A stretch of DNA of 64,000 nt, taken from NCBI RefSeq assembly GCF_001571345.1, contig NZ_BCTP01000010.1, forward strand, positions 1 through 64,000. The letters are read 5' to 3'. Under the pieces are notes generated by a model. It did no database searches. It was not told the origin of the DNA and saw only the letters and a program-made list of their open reading frames with translations. Shown piece after piece: positions 13,867-22,388 of the stretch. Numbering within the stretch: position 1 is the first letter of the stretch; each line of letters starts with the position of its first letter. Both the position numbers and the translations under genes were made by a program. Source of the stretch: Komagataeibacter xylinus NBRC 15237 (GTDB lineage Bacteria; Pseudomonadota; Alphaproteobacteria; Acetobacterales; Acetobacteraceae).

Positions 13867-15161
13867 GACGATAACGCCTCGAAACTCGTGGGCATGAATG
13901 CCGGATGGATGGGGTTTGCCCGCCGGATCAGGTCTGTTGCACGGGAGCCGTTGGCATAGACCTGCTGGGCCAGCACCAGCGCGGGCAGGGGGGCATTGCG
14001 GGTGATGGTGACCAGATCGGGCAGGCGGGCAGCGCGGTCGGCCAGATCCTGCAGCACCTGGGCGCGCAGATTGCGCAGGGCCTGAAAGGTGGCATCGTCA
14101 CCGGAATCCGCCGCGATCACCGCTTCATCATCCAGCATGGTGCCGATGCGTAAGCGCATGGCCTGCGCCTCATCCGACGTGGCGGGCTGCCAGTCGGCCA
14201 GGGCGTAGGCCAGCGAGAGCAGGGCCGCCTGACGGCACAGCGTTGCAGTCGCGGTCTGTGCCGTTGCAATCGCGCCGCCGATCGGTGCGCCCGAGGCCAC
14301 CACTGCCGGGCTGTAGGTGGCCAGCGGCAGGAGCACCGCAATCTGCCCGGCGGGATCGGCTATGGCCGAGCGGATGGATTCAGGCACCACGAGGATGGCG
14401 GCAGCCAGCGTGGATGCATCACCTGCATCGGCCAGGGCAGCCACATTATTGCTGACCGTCTGGGCGCTGGCGGTCAGCCCGGCGAGGATGGTGTCCACCG
14501 TAGCGCTGTCATCCACCACGGCCCCGCTGCCGTTGGCGTAACGCCCGATATTGCCGGGGAGCGCCGCCATGGCACCAGCGAAGGCGCGGGGGGAGCGGAT
14601 GGCACCGTTGGCCCGGCTGCCCCAGTCGGACGCCACATCGCGCCCGGCATGCAGCACGGTTGCGCCGTAGCTGTAGGGGGTGAGCGTGGTGGCGGCGTAA
14701 TCAGACGAGATGGCGCCGCCAAATGCCACGGCGGCAACGGCTATGGCGGCATGCAGTGCCAGCAGGATGGTGCTGGAAAGGTAGGAACTGGCCTCGATAA
14801 ACTCCAGTTCGATGTCGATGACATGCATCACCCCATCACGGGCGTACCAGTCACACCGCAGCAGGCTGGCCTGTATGGCGCCAATGACCGGGTGGATCAG
14901 CAGGCCCGTGCCGCTGGTCTCGGCCGCCATGGCCAGCAGGTCACGCTGCGCCCAGCATTCCGGCCCGATCAGGAAGCCCCGGAAGCGGTAGGGACGCGGT
15001 GCGCGGCCCATGTCTTCCGCCCACGGCTTGGGGTTGTAGGGATAGACATGCATGGCGGTATTGCGGCCATTCTGCCCACCGCTGCCCACCACCACGAACG
15101 GAACACCCCGGAAAGAGGCCTGAAGATATTCCCCGACCAGGGTGGTGAGGGTGCCGGACAT
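13863..15161 (-). CDS. DNA circularisation-domain protein (Mu gp43/N-like)
   Basis: The 432-residue protein begins with the DNA_circ_N pattern: YLQASFRGVPFVVVGSGGQN, then HVYPYNPKPWAEDMGRAPRP and YRFRGFLIG, followed by a long alanine-rich helical region. Despite the name, proteins of this family are baseplate/hub-adaptor components of Mu-like tails. It overlaps the hub gene by 4 bp and follows the tape measure gene by one base. Confidence 0.9.
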   Translation of the reverse strand: MSGTLTTLVGEYLQASFRGVPFVVVGSGGQNGRNTAMHVYPYNPKPWAEDMGRAPRPYRFRGFLIGPECWAQRDLLAMAAETSGTGLLIHPVIGAIQASLLRCDWYARDGVMHVIDIELEFIEASSYLSSTILLALHAAIAVAAVAFGGAISSDYAATTLTPYSYGATVLHAGRDVASDWGSRANGAIRSPRAFAGAMAALPGNIGRYANGSGAVVDDSATVDTILAGLTASAQTVSNNVAALADAGDASTLAAAILVVPESIRSAIADPAGQIAVLLPLATYSPAVVASGAPIGGAIATAQTATATLCRQAALLSLAYALADWQPATSDEAQAMRLRIGTMLDDEAVIAADSGDDATFQALRNLRAQVLQDLADRAARLPDLVTITRNAPLPALVLAQQVYANGSRATDLIRRANPIHPAFMPTSFEALSS

Positions 15162-15162
15162 G

Positions 15163-17145
15163 TCAGCCTCCTATTGCGGTTATCTCGGGCGGCATGGCCC
15201 GCTGGGTCTGGATCTGGGGCCGTATGTTCGCGCCGGGCGGCGCATCGGTGACCTGAACTTTCGTGCCAGGCGGGGCATGCACTGCAACGCCGACATTGAC
15301 GGTTGTTGGCGCGCCATCCGCGCCATTAGTGCCGTTGCCGCTGGAGGGCAGGGAAATGGGCGGCCCGGATTTGAAACCGGACATTCTGGCGATGGAACTG
15401 ATATAATTCTGCGTCTCTTGCGGGAGTACCGACGGGTCATGCGTCTGGGCAAATTGCCGCACCGACTTGCTGTAGGGGCCAGCGTTATAGGCTGCATCGG
15501 CGGCAGCATAATCGCCCTGGTAGCGGGTCAGCAGCTGGCGGTAATAGCGTGCGCCGCCATCAAGGTTCTGTTGCCAGCTATAGCCCGGGGCATCGACCGA
15601 GGCTGGCAATCCCAAACCCCGCGCGGTATCTGGCATGAGCTGGCTGGGGCCGAAGGCACCCGCTGGCGAGACGTTACGCGTCCCGCCATGCTCCGCGCGG
15701 AGCAGGGCAATGTAATGATCCGGGTCCAGGCCATATTTCTGGGCGGCCTGAAGCGCTGCGGCCTGCACTGGTTGATCGAGTGGGGCAACAGCCGCGCCGG
15801 ACATGCGATCCCACCACCGGCTGAAGCGGGTATAGCCGGGGACGTGATCAAGCAGACCTTCCCCTTCGCCTGAAATCTGAACGCCATCCCTGTGGGCCTG
15901 ATAGAGAGTGGTGGCGAAATTCAGCAGCCCGAACATGCCTGCGGCAGAGGGGCGGAATGGCGCGCGCCCACCAGGAGCGGACGAAAACTGGGCCGCAACC
16001 TGCGCTTCCGTTGCCGCCGTTCCTACTTTGGAAAAGGCGGTGGCGATGCCCAGCACGGCTGCCGCCAGACTGAACAGCCCGGCCAGAACCGGGGCGGCAT
16101 AGAGCAGCCCGATGGCGACCAGGGCCTTTTTGCCTGCGGACTCCCAGCCACCCAGCTCTTTAACCACATCAGACACGGCATGGGCCGCGTCCTCGATGTC
16201 GGTCTTGATCTTGTCCCAGCCGCCATTGCGGAACCAGTAGGAGAACTGCTTGACGTAGCTGCCAATGTCCTGCGCGATCCAGTCGCGGTTGGTGTCGATC
16301 AGGTCGGTCAGGAAGTGATTGAGATCGATCAGGCCGGGGGCTGCTGCCTGGGCAATGCTGTTGCCGAAATCCTCGACCGACTGGGTCAGGCCTTCCTGCG
16401 AGCGGCGATACTCATCGGCCTGGCGCGCGGCTTCCGCTGTCATATGCGCGTGGCGCTCGCCTTCCTCGCGGCTGCGCTGCCATTCTTTATCGCTTTGCTG
16501 GAGGACTGCTTGGAGTTGCTCACCAGCACCGCCCAGAAGCGTGGTTGCCGCTATTGTACGGGCGACCGGATCACGCAGGCCGCGAATGGAATGCGCCACG
16601 CGATCAAAGAATTTGTCTACCGGTTCCTTGGATAGCTTATCGAGGTCAAGGTGCATCGCCTTGAACTGCGCTGCAGCGCGTGGGTCCATCCCGTTCAGCG
16701 CATTCCAGCGCGTCTGTGATAGCGTCTGGAGCGCGCCGGTCATGGCCTCAGCTGAGCTGCCGGACAGGCGGGCGGCGTTCTGCATGGCCTGCAGTTTCTG
16801 CGGTGCCATGCCCATGCTGCCCGATACCGTGCGCAGCTGTGTGCCGAACTGCCCCCATGCCCCCACGAGCCGATACATGCCCGCAAGACTGGCAGAGCCC
16901 GTGATTGCGCCCAGCACCGGCACGATCTGGCCGATGTAGCGGAACGCACCCAGCGCCTCGCGAGCCAAACCCACGAAGCCGTTTTTCAGGCGTGTGAGGC
17001 CGGATAGCGAGGCAAACCGCCCGAAGGCGGCCTGCGCGCGGCGCACCGGGGCCTGTAGCCCAGCGATGCGCTTGTTGATCTTTTCCAGCGTGGAGCTGGC
17101 CCGGTCGGCTGCCGAGATGGTAACCTTAACGCCGCTGTTTGCCAC
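15163..17145 (-). CDS. Tape measure protein with lytic transglycosylase domain
   Basis: The 660-residue protein starts at a GTG (17143-17145) with GGGGAGG upstream. The N-terminus has a coiled-coil-prone region (SSTLEKINKRIAGLQAPVRR). Hydrophobic segments occur at about 68-95 and 335-365 (LLYAAPVLAGLFSLAAAVLG). A soluble lytic transglycosylase domain spans about 460-590: LLRAEHGGTRNVSPAGAFGP with the candidate catalytic Glu at about 485, GPSQLMP, and AYNAGP at about 555. It sets tail length and probably digests peptidoglycan during injection. A trace of the same gene start survives at the far side of the cargo cassette. Confidence 0.92.
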   Translation of the reverse strand: MANSGVKVTISAADRASSTLEKINKRIAGLQAPVRRAQAAFGRFASLSGLTRLKNGFVGLAREALGAFRYIGQIVPVLGAITGSASLAGMYRLVGAWGQFGTQLRTVSGSMGMAPQKLQAMQNAARLSGSSAEAMTGALQTLSQTRWNALNGMDPRAAAQFKAMHLDLDKLSKEPVDKFFDRVAHSIRGLRDPVARTIAATTLLGGAGEQLQAVLQQSDKEWQRSREEGERHAHMTAEAARQADEYRRSQEGLTQSVEDFGNSIAQAAAPGLIDLNHFLTDLIDTNRDWIAQDIGSYVKQFSYWFRNGGWDKIKTDIEDAAHAVSDVVKELGGWESAGKKALVAIGLLYAAPVLAGLFSLAAAVLGIATAFSKVGTAATEAQVAAQFSSAPGGRAPFRPSAAGMFGLLNFATTLYQAHRDGVQISGEGEGLLDHVPGYTRFSRWWDRMSGAAVAPLDQPVQAAALQAAQKYGLDPDHYIALLRAEHGGTRNVSPAGAFGPSQLMPDTARGLGLPASVDAPGYSWQQNLDGGARYYRQLLTRYQGDYAAADAAYNAGPYSKSVRQFAQTHDPSVLPQETQNYISSIARMSGFKSGPPISLPSSGNGTNGADGAPTTVNVGVAVHAPPGTKVQVTDAPPGANIRPQIQTQRAMPPEITAIGG

Positions 17146-17157
17146 GTGCAGCCTCCC
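17122..17157. repeat. 36-bp direct repeat, left copy, flanking the cargo cassette
   Basis: Identical over 36 bp to 18912-18947. This copy carries the true start of the tape measure gene (GTG at 17143-17145) with its ribosome site. A 29-residue frame at 17126-17215 (MAALHLAIEIADQ...) fuses new sequence to the last residues of the chaperone frameshift product, and is likely an insertion by-product. Confidence 0.9.
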
Positions 17158-17215
17158 CTTTCAGTTCCGCTGCAATCTGATCCGCAATCTCGATTGCCAG
17201 ATGTAGGGCAGCCAT

Positions 17216-17249
17216 AAAAAAGGGGCATCCACGGCCTCAAGTTGATGCC
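17216..17249 (-). terminator. Intrinsic terminator before the tape measure gene
   Basis: Leftward, arms GGCATC and GATGCC with a 14-base loop are followed by CC and six T. It lies between the cargo cassette and the tape measure gene; transcription coming from the cassette or from the tail operon must pass it. Confidence 0.65.
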
Positions 17250-17320
17250 TGCCGGATACCCCAATGATTGTTTGTGTCATTCGCCGCTGCCAATCAGCTT
17301 CGTAATCGGCAGCGGAAACA

Positions 17321-18058
17321 TTATTCGCGGCTGAAAGCCTTTTCCTGCGGCTGGGTTGAATAGGTCATGACAGTAGCCTCCTGACCATTCTCCGAAGGGA
17401 TGACTTCCTTTTCAACAAGGTGCAGCCGTCGAACCCGTGCCTGCGCAGCATTTTCTCCCTTGCGGGGCCGACCACCCAACGCCCCGTTATGGCGCGATGA
17501 AATACGGCGCAAGGCAGAGGTGCCTGAAATTCCGGCGGCTTCTCCATCGCCCAATGCAGCCTCCATCAGTAGCAGCACGCCATCCAGTCGCGGCATGGGG
17601 AAGGGCATTGCCTGTTCGGACCAGACACGTCGGGCCTCGGCCTCACCACCGGGCGAATACCACGCATGGACAACACGGGAGAGGCGGCTGAACCATTCAG
17701 CCCCGTCCGCCTCCACAGCTTGGGCGGCGTGCCGATAGGAGCCGGTGCGCCGGATTGATGGGAGGACTTCCGCCGTGACCCATTTCTTGAAGCGCTTGGC
17801 TTCGGGTTTGCGGCTGGTCAGGACGAGGGACCACAGGCCGGACTCGTTGATAACGGTTGTAACCTGTTCACGCCCATGGGGGTCGGTAATGCCGACCCCC
17901 GACTTCTCATCAACATCTAATCGAGTGGATGCGTCCTTATGATTGCGAATTTCCAACACGGCGCATACGTCGCTTAGAACCCACCATGGTTCACCGTCAC
18001 GGCTGACGACACGAACCAGCTTTTCCCCGAATGCGAAGGGAATGAGATTGTCGGTCAT
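17321..18058 (-). CDS. BRO-N domain antirepressor-like protein
   Basis: The 245-residue protein has an N-terminal BRO domain: IPFAFGEKLVRVVSRDGEPW, WWVLSDVCAVLEIRNHKDAS, the TTVINESGLWSLVLTSRKPE block and KRFKKWVTAEVLPSIRRTGSY, ending at about residue 110. The remaining half is unrelated to known antirepressor C-termini that I recognise. BRO-type antirepressors block phage repressors or bind DNA. It is translationally coupled (ATGA) to the Tat-signal protein upstream, and belongs to the cassette between the 36-bp repeats. Confidence 0.85.
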   Translation of the reverse strand: MTDNLIPFAFGEKLVRVVSRDGEPWWVLSDVCAVLEIRNHKDASTRLDVDEKSGVGITDPHGREQVTTVINESGLWSLVLTSRKPEAKRFKKWVTAEVLPSIRRTGSYRHAAQAVEADGAEWFSRLSRVVHAWYSPGGEAEARRVWSEQAMPFPMPRLDGVLLLMEAALGDGEAAGISGTSALRRISSRHNGALGGRPRKGENAAQARVRRLHLVEKEVIPSENGQEATVMTYSTQPQEKAFSRE

Positions 18059-18492
18059 ATGGTAATCTCCGTTGCATCACGAAGGACGGCATGGAGCATT
18101 CGCTCATCCCAATATACGGGTCCTGAAATACCCGATGCATCTTTGTTCAGTCTTGCCAAGACACGAAGACGAGTTACGAGACCTGTTACAGTAGTAGCTT
18201 TTAATTCGCATATCCGGTCCAGAAGCGTGGCCTGCCGCCAATGGAGTGGTTCAATGTAAAGATCGCGCTCTTCATCGTCTTCTATATGATTCACGCCGCC
18301 CGAGAAGTAGGACAAGAACTCATCTTCAAGCGCATCAAACTTGCGGCAAAGGCTGATCAACTCAGCGTCTTCGGCCTGCCCTCGCGCTAATGATGCATGC
18401 GTTACACCGATAGTCGTGAGTGCTGATACTCCTGCGATACGTCCGAGAAATGTACGCCGATCTGTGGTAGGTAAGGCATTAGCCTGTGGCAT
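18055..18492 (-). CDS. Small Tat-signal protein in the cargo cassette
   Basis: The 145-residue protein begins with a twin-arginine signal (TTDRRTFLGRIAGVSALTTI, residues 9-28), so the mature ~110 residues should be exported. They are helical and charged, with ISLCRKFDALEDEFLSYFSG and a C-terminal GPVYWDERMLHAVLRD. I recognise no family. An exported protein coupled to a cytoplasmic antirepressor-like gene is unusual. It is more AT-rich than the tail genes. Confidence 0.6.
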   Translation of the reverse strand: MPQANALPTTDRRTFLGRIAGVSALTTIGVTHASLARGQAEDAELISLCRKFDALEDEFLSYFSGGVNHIEDDEERDLYIEPLHWRQATLLDRICELKATTVTGLVTRLRVLARLNKDASGISGPVYWDERMLHAVLRDATEITI

Positions 18493-18554
18493 GGGGTCTG
18501 TTCCCTTGCTGGAGGTTAGGGCCGGTTGGGAGTTCCCGCTTCCTTCCGGCCTGC

Positions 18555-18604
18555 TTTCTTGGTATCATCGCAACATGAAAGATGCAACAATTGATACCAA
18601 GAAA
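18555..18604. promoter_or_regulatory. 13-bp inverted repeat over the RHH gene start (operator)
   Basis: Perfect 13-bp arms at 18555-18567 (TTTCTTGGTATCA) and 18592-18604 surround the ATG at 18575. A symmetrical site at this place suits autoregulation by the ribbon-helix-helix protein it precedes. It lies about 65 bp upstream of the divergent gene at 18492, so it could control both. Confidence 0.75.
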
Positions 18605-18796
18605 TCAATTCGCGGCAGACCCAAGCGCGCGACAACCCCCATCATGGTACGCGTGGATGAGCGGGAACTTGCGTTGATAGATGGGTGGATCGCCGAGAAC
18701 GGTCCTCCATACGTCACACGCCCCGAAGCCATTCGCCGCTTGACCCAGAAGGGACTTGAGGCTGCCAGCCAAGAACTTTCGAATGGGGAATCTTGA
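18575..18796 (+). CDS. Ribbon-helix-helix regulator
   Basis: The 73-residue protein has a basic N-terminus (KKSIRGRPKRA), a beta strand TTPIMVRVDERELALIDGWI and a helix with RPEAIRRLTQKGLEAAS, the standard RHH/CopG-type layout. Such proteins bind DNA as dimers and are often antitoxins or autorepressors; no toxin-like partner is adjacent, although the divergent Tat-signal/BRO pair may be the controlled target. The start is bracketed by the inverted repeat at 18555-18604. Confidence 0.75.
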   Translation: MKDATIDTKKSIRGRPKRATTPIMVRVDERELALIDGWIAENGPPYVTRPEAIRRLTQKGLEAASQELSNGES

Positions 18797-18911
18797 ATGA
18801 CTTTTACGCAGTCCTTCGCCTTTATTGGCATGCCAATCATCATTACCGCACGCACAGTGTGCAGCAGCAGTTGAGTTACTCCTGAGTTCTCACTGGCCTG
18901 TTGATGAGAAC

Positions 18912-18947
18912 AACCTTAACGCCGCTGTTTGCCACGTGCAGCCTCCC
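18912..18947. repeat. 36-bp direct repeat, right copy, flanking the cargo cassette
   Basis: This copy holds the true 3' end of the chaperone frameshift product (stop 18916-18918). It also retains the tape measure GTG and first codons, which here run into foreign sequence and stop about 17 codons later, near 18875. Between 18797 and 18911 I see only this aborted start and a small palindrome TTGGCATGCCAA near 18827. Confidence 0.9.
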
Positions 18948-19733
18948 GCTTGCGGTGTTCGTTTATCCGGCTGGCCTTGTCGAACAGGTCGAGCATGCGC
19001 TCACCGGTCAGGTCCTCGACATCCCTGAGCGTGAAGCCCGGGCAGAACACGCACAGATCCGGGCCTATGTCGGCCCAGTTGTCAGGCCACTGCGAAAAAA
19101 ACCGGTCAGGTAATCCGCCGCCCGCGCGAACTTGCTGATCGGCATCTTGAGGACGGCGGCCTTGGGCCATTCGCCTATGGCCTCGACCAGGGCGATCTCG
19201 GCCAGCATGAAGCCTTCCGGCGTGCCGCGTGCCTCGAAGGCCTGCGCCGTGCGGCGTTCCTTCACCTTGGGCGGGCGGAGCTCCATGGTGGTGAAGGTGC
19301 GGCCCACCGCCTCGATCGGTTCATCGAAAATTAAAGTGAGGGACGGGGACAGGTCGGGCGGCACGTCGTCCGGCCGACGAGCCTCATCCTGAAAATGCGT
19401 GACGTAGGCGACGGCGCGGTCCAGCACGTGGCTGGGCAGTTCGCCCGTAGCCAGCGGCGGCCAGCCGCTGACCAGTTCGACCAGCCGGATCTGGGAGCTG
19501 TAGACCGTTTCCAGATTCGGACGCTTGCCGATGACCTGCGCTGCCGAGAGGATGTGGAAGACGTTGGGCTCGCGCAGGTCCAGCTCGTCATACTCGCGGC
19601 CATCCTTGAGGGTGATCGGGTCATCGAGCACGATTACGCTGTCATCCGTGCGCGCGGGCAGCTCTTCATCGGGCTGGCCCAGCGCTGCCATGACTTCGGC
19701 GTCTGTCGGGGCTTTATGGTGGGGATGGGTCAC
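18916..19733 (-). CDS. Tail assembly chaperone, extended product by programmed -1 frameshift
   Basis: At the end of the 222-residue chaperone the minus strand reads GGT followed by six more T (seven in all; forward 19095-19101). A -1 slip there changes the reading from FFRSGLTTGPT-stop to FFSQWPDNWADIGPDLCVFC and adds about 60 residues ending EAARGKQRR. Many contractile and siphovirus tails make such paired chaperones (lambda G/GT, Mu gp41/42) for tape measure folding. The extension reads cleanly as protein and ends right at the tape measure start. I infer the frameshift from the run of T and the frame change. Confidence 0.75.
19065..19733 (-). CDS. Tail assembly chaperone with two tandem domains
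   Basis: The unshifted product has 222 residues and contains two similar halves: VLDDPITLKDGREYDELDLR at about 31-50 and LIFDEPIEAVGRTFTTMELR at about 133-152, each followed by a helical region with a late L.E.VSGWP / LVEAIGEWP motif. Each half resembles the Mu-type phage tail assembly chaperone domain (about 90 residues), so this is an internal duplication. The start overlaps the 3' end of the tube gene by 4 bp. Confidence 0.85.
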   Translation of the reverse strand: MTHPHHKAPTDAEVMAALGQPDEELPARTDDSVIVLDDPITLKDGREYDELDLREPNVFHILSAAQVIGKRPNLETVYSSQIRLVELVSGWPPLATGELPSHVLDRAVAYVTHFQDEARRPDDVPPDLSPSLTLIFDEPIEAVGRTFTTMELRPPKVKERRTAQAFEARGTPEGFMLAEIALVEAIGEWPKAAVLKMPISKFARAADYLTGFFRSGLTTGPT

Positions 19734-20113
19734 GAGACGGTGTCCTCGGTTACGGTGGCGCTGTCGACGTGGAACTCGAAGGTGCCTTCCTGCGTGTTCA
19801 CGGTGATGCGTTCGGTGTGCCAGGCATCATCGGCGGTGATGACCTTGCCGTTGGCGTTGACCAGCACGACGGTCAGGCCGGATGCGCCCTGCAGGGAGCT
19901 GACGGCAAAGTCCCGCCGGTCACGCAGGGTGGCCTGGATGAAGCCTTCACCGGGCATGACGGTGAAGCCTTCGACCATGGTCTGGCCCTTGGCGGTTTCA
20001 TTGACATCGCCCGAGGCCTGCCACTGGGCTTCGCCCACGACATTGAAGGGGATGCCGTTGATGGTGAGGGTTGCGAGGCCGCCAAGCGGCCCGCGATAGA
20101 CGGTTCCGGACAT
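19730..20113 (-). CDS. Tail tube protein (Mu gpM-like)
   Basis: The 127-residue protein shows the Mu-type tube pattern: GLATLTINGIPFNVVGEAQW, the GDVNETAKGQTMVEGF segment and the late IQATLRDRRDF block. It is the expected size and directly follows the sheath gene. It would polymerise as hexameric rings inside the sheath. Confidence 0.93.
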   Translation of the reverse strand: MSGTVYRGPLGGLATLTINGIPFNVVGEAQWQASGDVNETAKGQTMVEGFTVMPGEGFIQATLRDRRDFAVSSLQGASGLTVVLVNANGKVITADDAWHTERITVNTQEGTFEFHVDSATVTEDTVS

Positions 20114-20122
20114 GGCGGCTCC

Positions 20123-21610
20123 TTACGATTTGACGAACTGGCAGTTGCCAGCGATGACCCAGAGCTGGTTGGCGAAGTCATAGGGCATGAGCAGGAAGAC
20201 CTGTCCGCCGCCCTGATTCTGCGCCTGCAGGTTGGCGGCGAAGGTGGCGGCGTTCTGCGCCCAGAACTGGGTGCACTGCCAGCGGTAGCGCGCGGCACAG
20301 GCCTTGCCGATCAGCTGGGCAGTGGTGGCTTTTGCCCCTGCCGGGATCTTCGTGCCATCGGCTACCAGGATGAAGCCGCCGAACATCGAGGCCAGGAAGA
20401 TGCGCATGTCCTGCAGGCAGATCATGGCGGTCATCAGCGTCTCGATGTCGAGGTAGCTGTTATCGGGCACGCCCTCGGCATTGGTCTGGTAGGTGGTCAG
20501 CAGGCGCTCGATGTTGACCGTGCCGCTGTCATCCACCGTAAACGTGCTCATGCCATCCCACAGCAGGCTGTTGCGCTGGGGTAGGGTGAAGCGCCCGGCA
20601 TCGGTGGGCGGCATGACGGTCAGGGCAACGCCCGTGACCGGCAGGGCCGGGTTGATGCGGATGCTGGCCGCCACCTGCGCGCCGATCTGCGCCGCCCAGA
20701 CCATGGGGCTGGAGGGGCTGTCCGAGATGGGCATGATGGTGGTGTGCGGGTCGTTCTGGGTCAGGCCGAAGGCGGTCGCCTCACCATACGTGCCCCGGTA
20801 GGCGGTGATGCCGTGGCCGTAGAGCTGCTCCATCGGTGCCCAGCGGCCGTCGGTATTGTTGAACTCGTTCTTGAACGCGGTCAGGCTGGCCGTGTCGGTA
20901 TAGGGATGGATGAACAGGTCATAGACCCGGTCACCCAGCCCGGCGAGTGCGGTGGCCAGCGTGGTGGGGTTCTGCGTGCCGCCTGCCATCTGGCCTAGCG
21001 TTACGGCAATGCCCGTGGGCAGGGACTGGCCGCCAGCGGTGCCGAGCAGGTTGACGCCGAGCAGGATGTCATTGCCGCACAGGCCCTTGTTCAGCGCCGT
21101 GACGTTGATCTGGCCTGCCGTGGTGGCATCGACCGCCAGCGTGACCGGCAGGCCGGTAACTGCCTGGGCTGCGGTGACCACGTTCTCGGCAATGGTGGCT
21201 GCCGTGTCACCTGCCGTGACCAGCGTGGGGATGAGCTGGTCGCCCACATACAGGCACAGCGTGCCGGATGCGGATGCGGGACCGGTGATGGCGATCGTGC
21301 CCTTGGCTGCTGCGGCTGCGGCGTCATCGGCCAGCGGCAGCACCCAGACCTCGCCCAGCGGGTCGATGGCGAAATACTGCGCGACCATGATCGCGGCCTG
21401 CGAGCCCACGCCATACAGGCCCTCGGCATCGGTGATGCCTGCGGACAGGCGCGCCGTGCCCGCAAGGGCTGCGCCCGTGGTGGTCTGGGCGACGATCAGG
21501 ACGCGGCGGCCATAGGAGGCGGTATTCGCCTTGGAATTGTCCAGGGCAAAATAAAAGCCGGGCACCCGGTTATTGGTCGGGTAGCCCGGCACCGTGATGG
21601 AGCCGCTCAT
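20123..21610 (-). CDS. Contractile tail sheath protein (Mu gpL-like)
   Basis: The 495-residue protein has sheath landmarks: GSITVPGYPTNNRVPGFYFA at the N-terminus, RRVLIVAQTTTGAAL, a TLGQMAGGTQNPTTLATALA stretch, DRVYDLFIHPYTD, YRGTYGEATAFG and a C-terminal half with NIERLLTTYQTNAEGVPDNS and SYLDIETLMTAM. It marks the tail as contractile, hence a myovirus-like particle. Confidence 0.95.
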   Translation of the reverse strand: MSGSITVPGYPTNNRVPGFYFALDNSKANTASYGRRVLIVAQTTTGAALAGTARLSAGITDAEGLYGVGSQAAIMVAQYFAIDPLGEVWVLPLADDAAAAAAKGTIAITGPASASGTLCLYVGDQLIPTLVTAGDTAATIAENVVTAAQAVTGLPVTLAVDATTAGQINVTALNKGLCGNDILLGVNLLGTAGGQSLPTGIAVTLGQMAGGTQNPTTLATALAGLGDRVYDLFIHPYTDTASLTAFKNEFNNTDGRWAPMEQLYGHGITAYRGTYGEATAFGLTQNDPHTTIMPISDSPSSPMVWAAQIGAQVAASIRINPALPVTGVALTVMPPTDAGRFTLPQRNSLLWDGMSTFTVDDSGTVNIERLLTTYQTNAEGVPDNSYLDIETLMTAMICLQDMRIFLASMFGGFILVADGTKIPAGAKATTAQLIGKACAARYRWQCTQFWAQNAATFAANLQAQNQGGGQVFLLMPYDFANQLWVIAGNCQFVKS

Positions 21611-21846
21611 GCGTGGGCCTCGGCAGGTTCAGGGGTGGCGGTTGCGTCGCCACTGGCGGGCGCAGGCGAGGGGGCCGGGATGGCCGGTGCTGCGGATGCG
21701 GCGGGCGGCGTGGCCTGTTCCACATCGCCATTGCGCAGGAGCAGGAGCCAGAAGCCGGTTTCGGGCACGGTCTCGCCCTGCGCCTTGAGCAGGCGCATAG
21801 TGCCGGGCCACCGCACTGCGCGGCCCGGGGCGGGTTTTACAAACAT
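21607..21846 (-). CDS. DUF2635 protein (Mu gp38-like)
   Basis: The 79-residue protein carries the short conserved core MFVKPAPGRAVRWPGTMRLL then ETVPETGFWLLLLRNGDVE, followed by a proline/alanine-rich tail. This family always lies just before the sheath gene in Mu-like tails; its function is unknown. It overlaps the sheath gene by 4 bp. Confidence 0.88.
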   Translation of the reverse strand: MFVKPAPGRAVRWPGTMRLLKAQGETVPETGFWLLLLRNGDVEQATPPAASAAPAIPAPSPAPASGDATATPEPAEAHA

Positions 21847-21863
21847 GGGGCAGAGCCTCGGTT

Positions 21864-22388
21864 CTAGGTGGTGGGGACCTGCATACCGGCGAAATCCGTG
21901 TTGCCGTTCGCGGTCATGGTGCCGGTGATCTCGGTCAGGGCAGGGCCGTTGGCCTGATAATATTCATCAAACTCCAGCCCCATGCGGATGGTGACCACGC
22001 CCAGATGGCGCGAGCCGCTGCTGTCGATCGAGATACGGGTATCGATTTCCGTGACCTGCTGGATCTGGGCCTGAAAGCTGGCATCCTGCATCAGGGCGTA
22101 TTCGATCTGTCCCGCCAGCAGGTCGAGCGTGTCCTCGACCTTGCCCGGAGTACCGCCGGTGACCCGCCCCTCGATCTGGAGGTAGGCCACGCGGCGGAAA
22201 CCCGGCTGCGACCGCCCGAGGCTGGTGCCCTGATCGATGGGCACCTGCAGGTAGACGTTGGGCAGGTCCTCGATCGTGGAGGGCAGGCTGCGGGCGGTAT
22301 AGATTTTCTGCCCGGCCATGGTGCCCGCGTTCAGCAGGACCGCAGCCGCTGCCTCACGAAGGATTACCCGGTATGGGGTCATTTTCAT
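21864..22388 (-). CDS. Mu gp37-like tail terminator protein
   Basis: The 174-residue protein contains LPSTIEDLPNVYLQVPIDQG, RRVAYLQIEGRVTGGTPGKV and the VTIRMGLEFDEYYQ stretch, fitting the small proteins that cap the tail tube and lie between the head-tail joining protein and DUF2635. Overlaps the upstream gene by 35 bp, which is long for this operon; the start at 22388 has an ATG and internal ATGs are also possible (the next is at 22382). Confidence 0.7.
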   Translation of the reverse strand: MKMTPYRVILREAAAAVLLNAGTMAGQKIYTARSLPSTIEDLPNVYLQVPIDQGTSLGRSQPGFRRVAYLQIEGRVTGGTPGKVEDTLDLLAGQIEYALMQDASFQAQIQQVTEIDTRISIDSSGSRHLGVVTIRMGLEFDEYYQANGPALTEITGTMTANGNTDFAGMQVPTT

